Shown: positions 63,445-64,000 of the stretch, in pieces
Layout: each line of letters opens with the position of its first letter
Numbering within the stretch: position 1 is the first letter of the stretch
DNA from: Massilia sp. BSC265
GTDB taxonomy: Bacteria > Pseudomonadota > Gammaproteobacteria > Burkholderiales > Burkholderiaceae_D
Reading direction: 5' to 3'
Assembly: GCF_000740675.1 (NCBI RefSeq)
Contig: NZ_JPXI01000029.1
Location: 372,001-436,000, forward strand
Length of the DNA stretch: 64,000 bases
Position numbers and translations under genes: made by a program
The notes under the pieces: model-generated
Database searches by the model: none
What the model saw: only the letters and a program-made list of their open reading frames with translations
Told to the model about the DNA's origin: nothing

Positions 63445-64000
63445 TCAAACCGGATTATCGCTCTCCGTTTTCGGCGGCTGCCCCAGCACCCACATGAAGT
63501 ACAGGGCCTTGGCGGCCTTCGCGCGGCTCACCAGGGCCTTCGGCTCCAGCAGGCGGCCGTTGACCATGCGGCCGCGCTCGATGCCCGCTTCCGAACGGAG
63601 CAGTCCGAGTTCGTAGGCCTCACGCAGCCGGGCGACGTATTGGGCTGACACCTCGCCGGTGTCGAGCAGGCGCGCCCAGCCGACCAGCGGGTAGTACATC
63701 GCGCCCTGCGCGCCGCTGTCGAGGTTGGGGTCGTAGCCCGGCGCACCGGGAACCACGGTCTTGCCATTGTAGTCGGTCATGTATGCCGGCCTGTCGGTGA
63801 AGCGCGCCCGGTAAGCGTCGAGCAGGATCACGCCCATCAGTTCGCGCGAGAGCGGCCCGTCGGCATATTGCGCCAGGGCGCCCTGGGGCAGCCGCATCAC
63901 GGTGCCGAGCGCCGCGGCGAATTCGCGCACCCCCATCGTCTGCTGCGGATTGAACCTGCCCTGCGCATCGGTGCGCAAGGCGCCCAGCTGCAGCAGCTTC
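63445..64000 (-). CDS. SLH-like domain protein, C-terminal part (5' end outside window)
   Basis: The frame is open to the window edge, so only the C-terminal 185 or so residues are seen. LLQLGALRTDAQGRFNPQQT followed by GVREFAAALGTVMRL resembles an S-layer-homology repeat, and a second such unit can be read around LDTGEVSAQYVARLREAYEL and EPKALVSRAKAAKALYFM. SLH repeats bind cell-wall polymers or form envelope structures. The upstream domains and any signal peptide are unknown. Confidence 0.6.
   Translation of the reverse strand, partial: KLLQLGALRTDAQGRFNPQQTMGVREFAAALGTVMRLPQGALAQYADGPLSRELMGVILLDAYRARFTDRPAYMTDYNGKTVVPGAPGYDPNLDSGAQGAMYYPLVGWARLLDTGEVSAQYVARLREAYELGLLRSEAGIERGRMVNGRLLEPKALVSRAKAAKALYFMWVLGQPPKTESDNPV

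Overview
The window is 64 kb of GC-rich bacterial chromosome. Gene content and order suggest a betaproteobacterium of the Oxalobacteraceae, most like Massilia/Telluria. The pointers are the block tRNA-Leu, tig, clpP, clpX, lon, hupB, tRNA-Asp, ppiD; the thrC-moeA-moaD run; hpnCDE; and a cyanophycin locus with two cphA paralogues. The assignment is an inference, because no rRNA gene is present. I see no integrase, transposase, prophage or CRISPR array.

Layout. 0-3 kb: end of an NAD(P)HX dehydratase gene, ybbA-like ATPase divergent from tesA, then mnmH. 3-12.4 kb: protein-quality block on the minus strand (ppiD, two identical tRNA-Asp genes, hupB, lon, clpX, clpP, tig, tRNA-Leu). 12.5-16.8 kb: RND efflux pump and its lipoprotein adaptor, divergent from hpnC-hpnD-hpnE (presqualene diphosphate to squalene). 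20-26.3 kb: small envelope and regulatory genes (53-aa membrane peptide, DUF1700 protein, GSG-repeat protein, flavoprotein, a membrane protein/XRE/hydrolase operon, an orphan TRAP-type binding protein). 26.3-34 kb: molybdopterin and amino-acid metabolism (moaD, moeA, thrC, sdaA, short-chain threonine dehydrogenase, kbl, and a divergent XRE-cupin regulator). 34-40.6 kb: prolyl oligopeptidase, Sel1-repeat protein, exonuclease, Hsp70-family protein, DUF2244 protein. 40.7-50.3 kb: cyanophycin locus. 50.5-54.6 kb: thiamine-diphosphate oxidase-like enzyme, nicotinamidase-like hydrolase, amino-acid permease. 54.9-60.7 kb: signalling (TPR-GGDEF with a frameshifted N-terminus, MHYT hybrid kinase, PAS-GGDEF, orphan PAS fragment). 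60.8-64 kb: small HTH-like protein, htpX, AI-2E-family transporter, tRNA-Val, and an SLH-like protein running off the end.

The most interesting region is the cyanophycin locus. A plus-strand operon with ATGA overlaps (iaaA-like, cphB, cphA) holds the machinery to make and break the polymer. A convergent minus-strand unit holds a second complete cphA behind a heme-oxygenase-like di-iron oxidase (HDO) gene of unknown function. The HDO leader contains a 106-bp imperfect inverted repeat. A second theme is a family of REP/REPIN-like repeats (conserved GTAG plus a GC-rich hairpin) sitting exactly at gene ends. Some copies supply the stop codon, and one supplies the last residues of the hybrid kinase.
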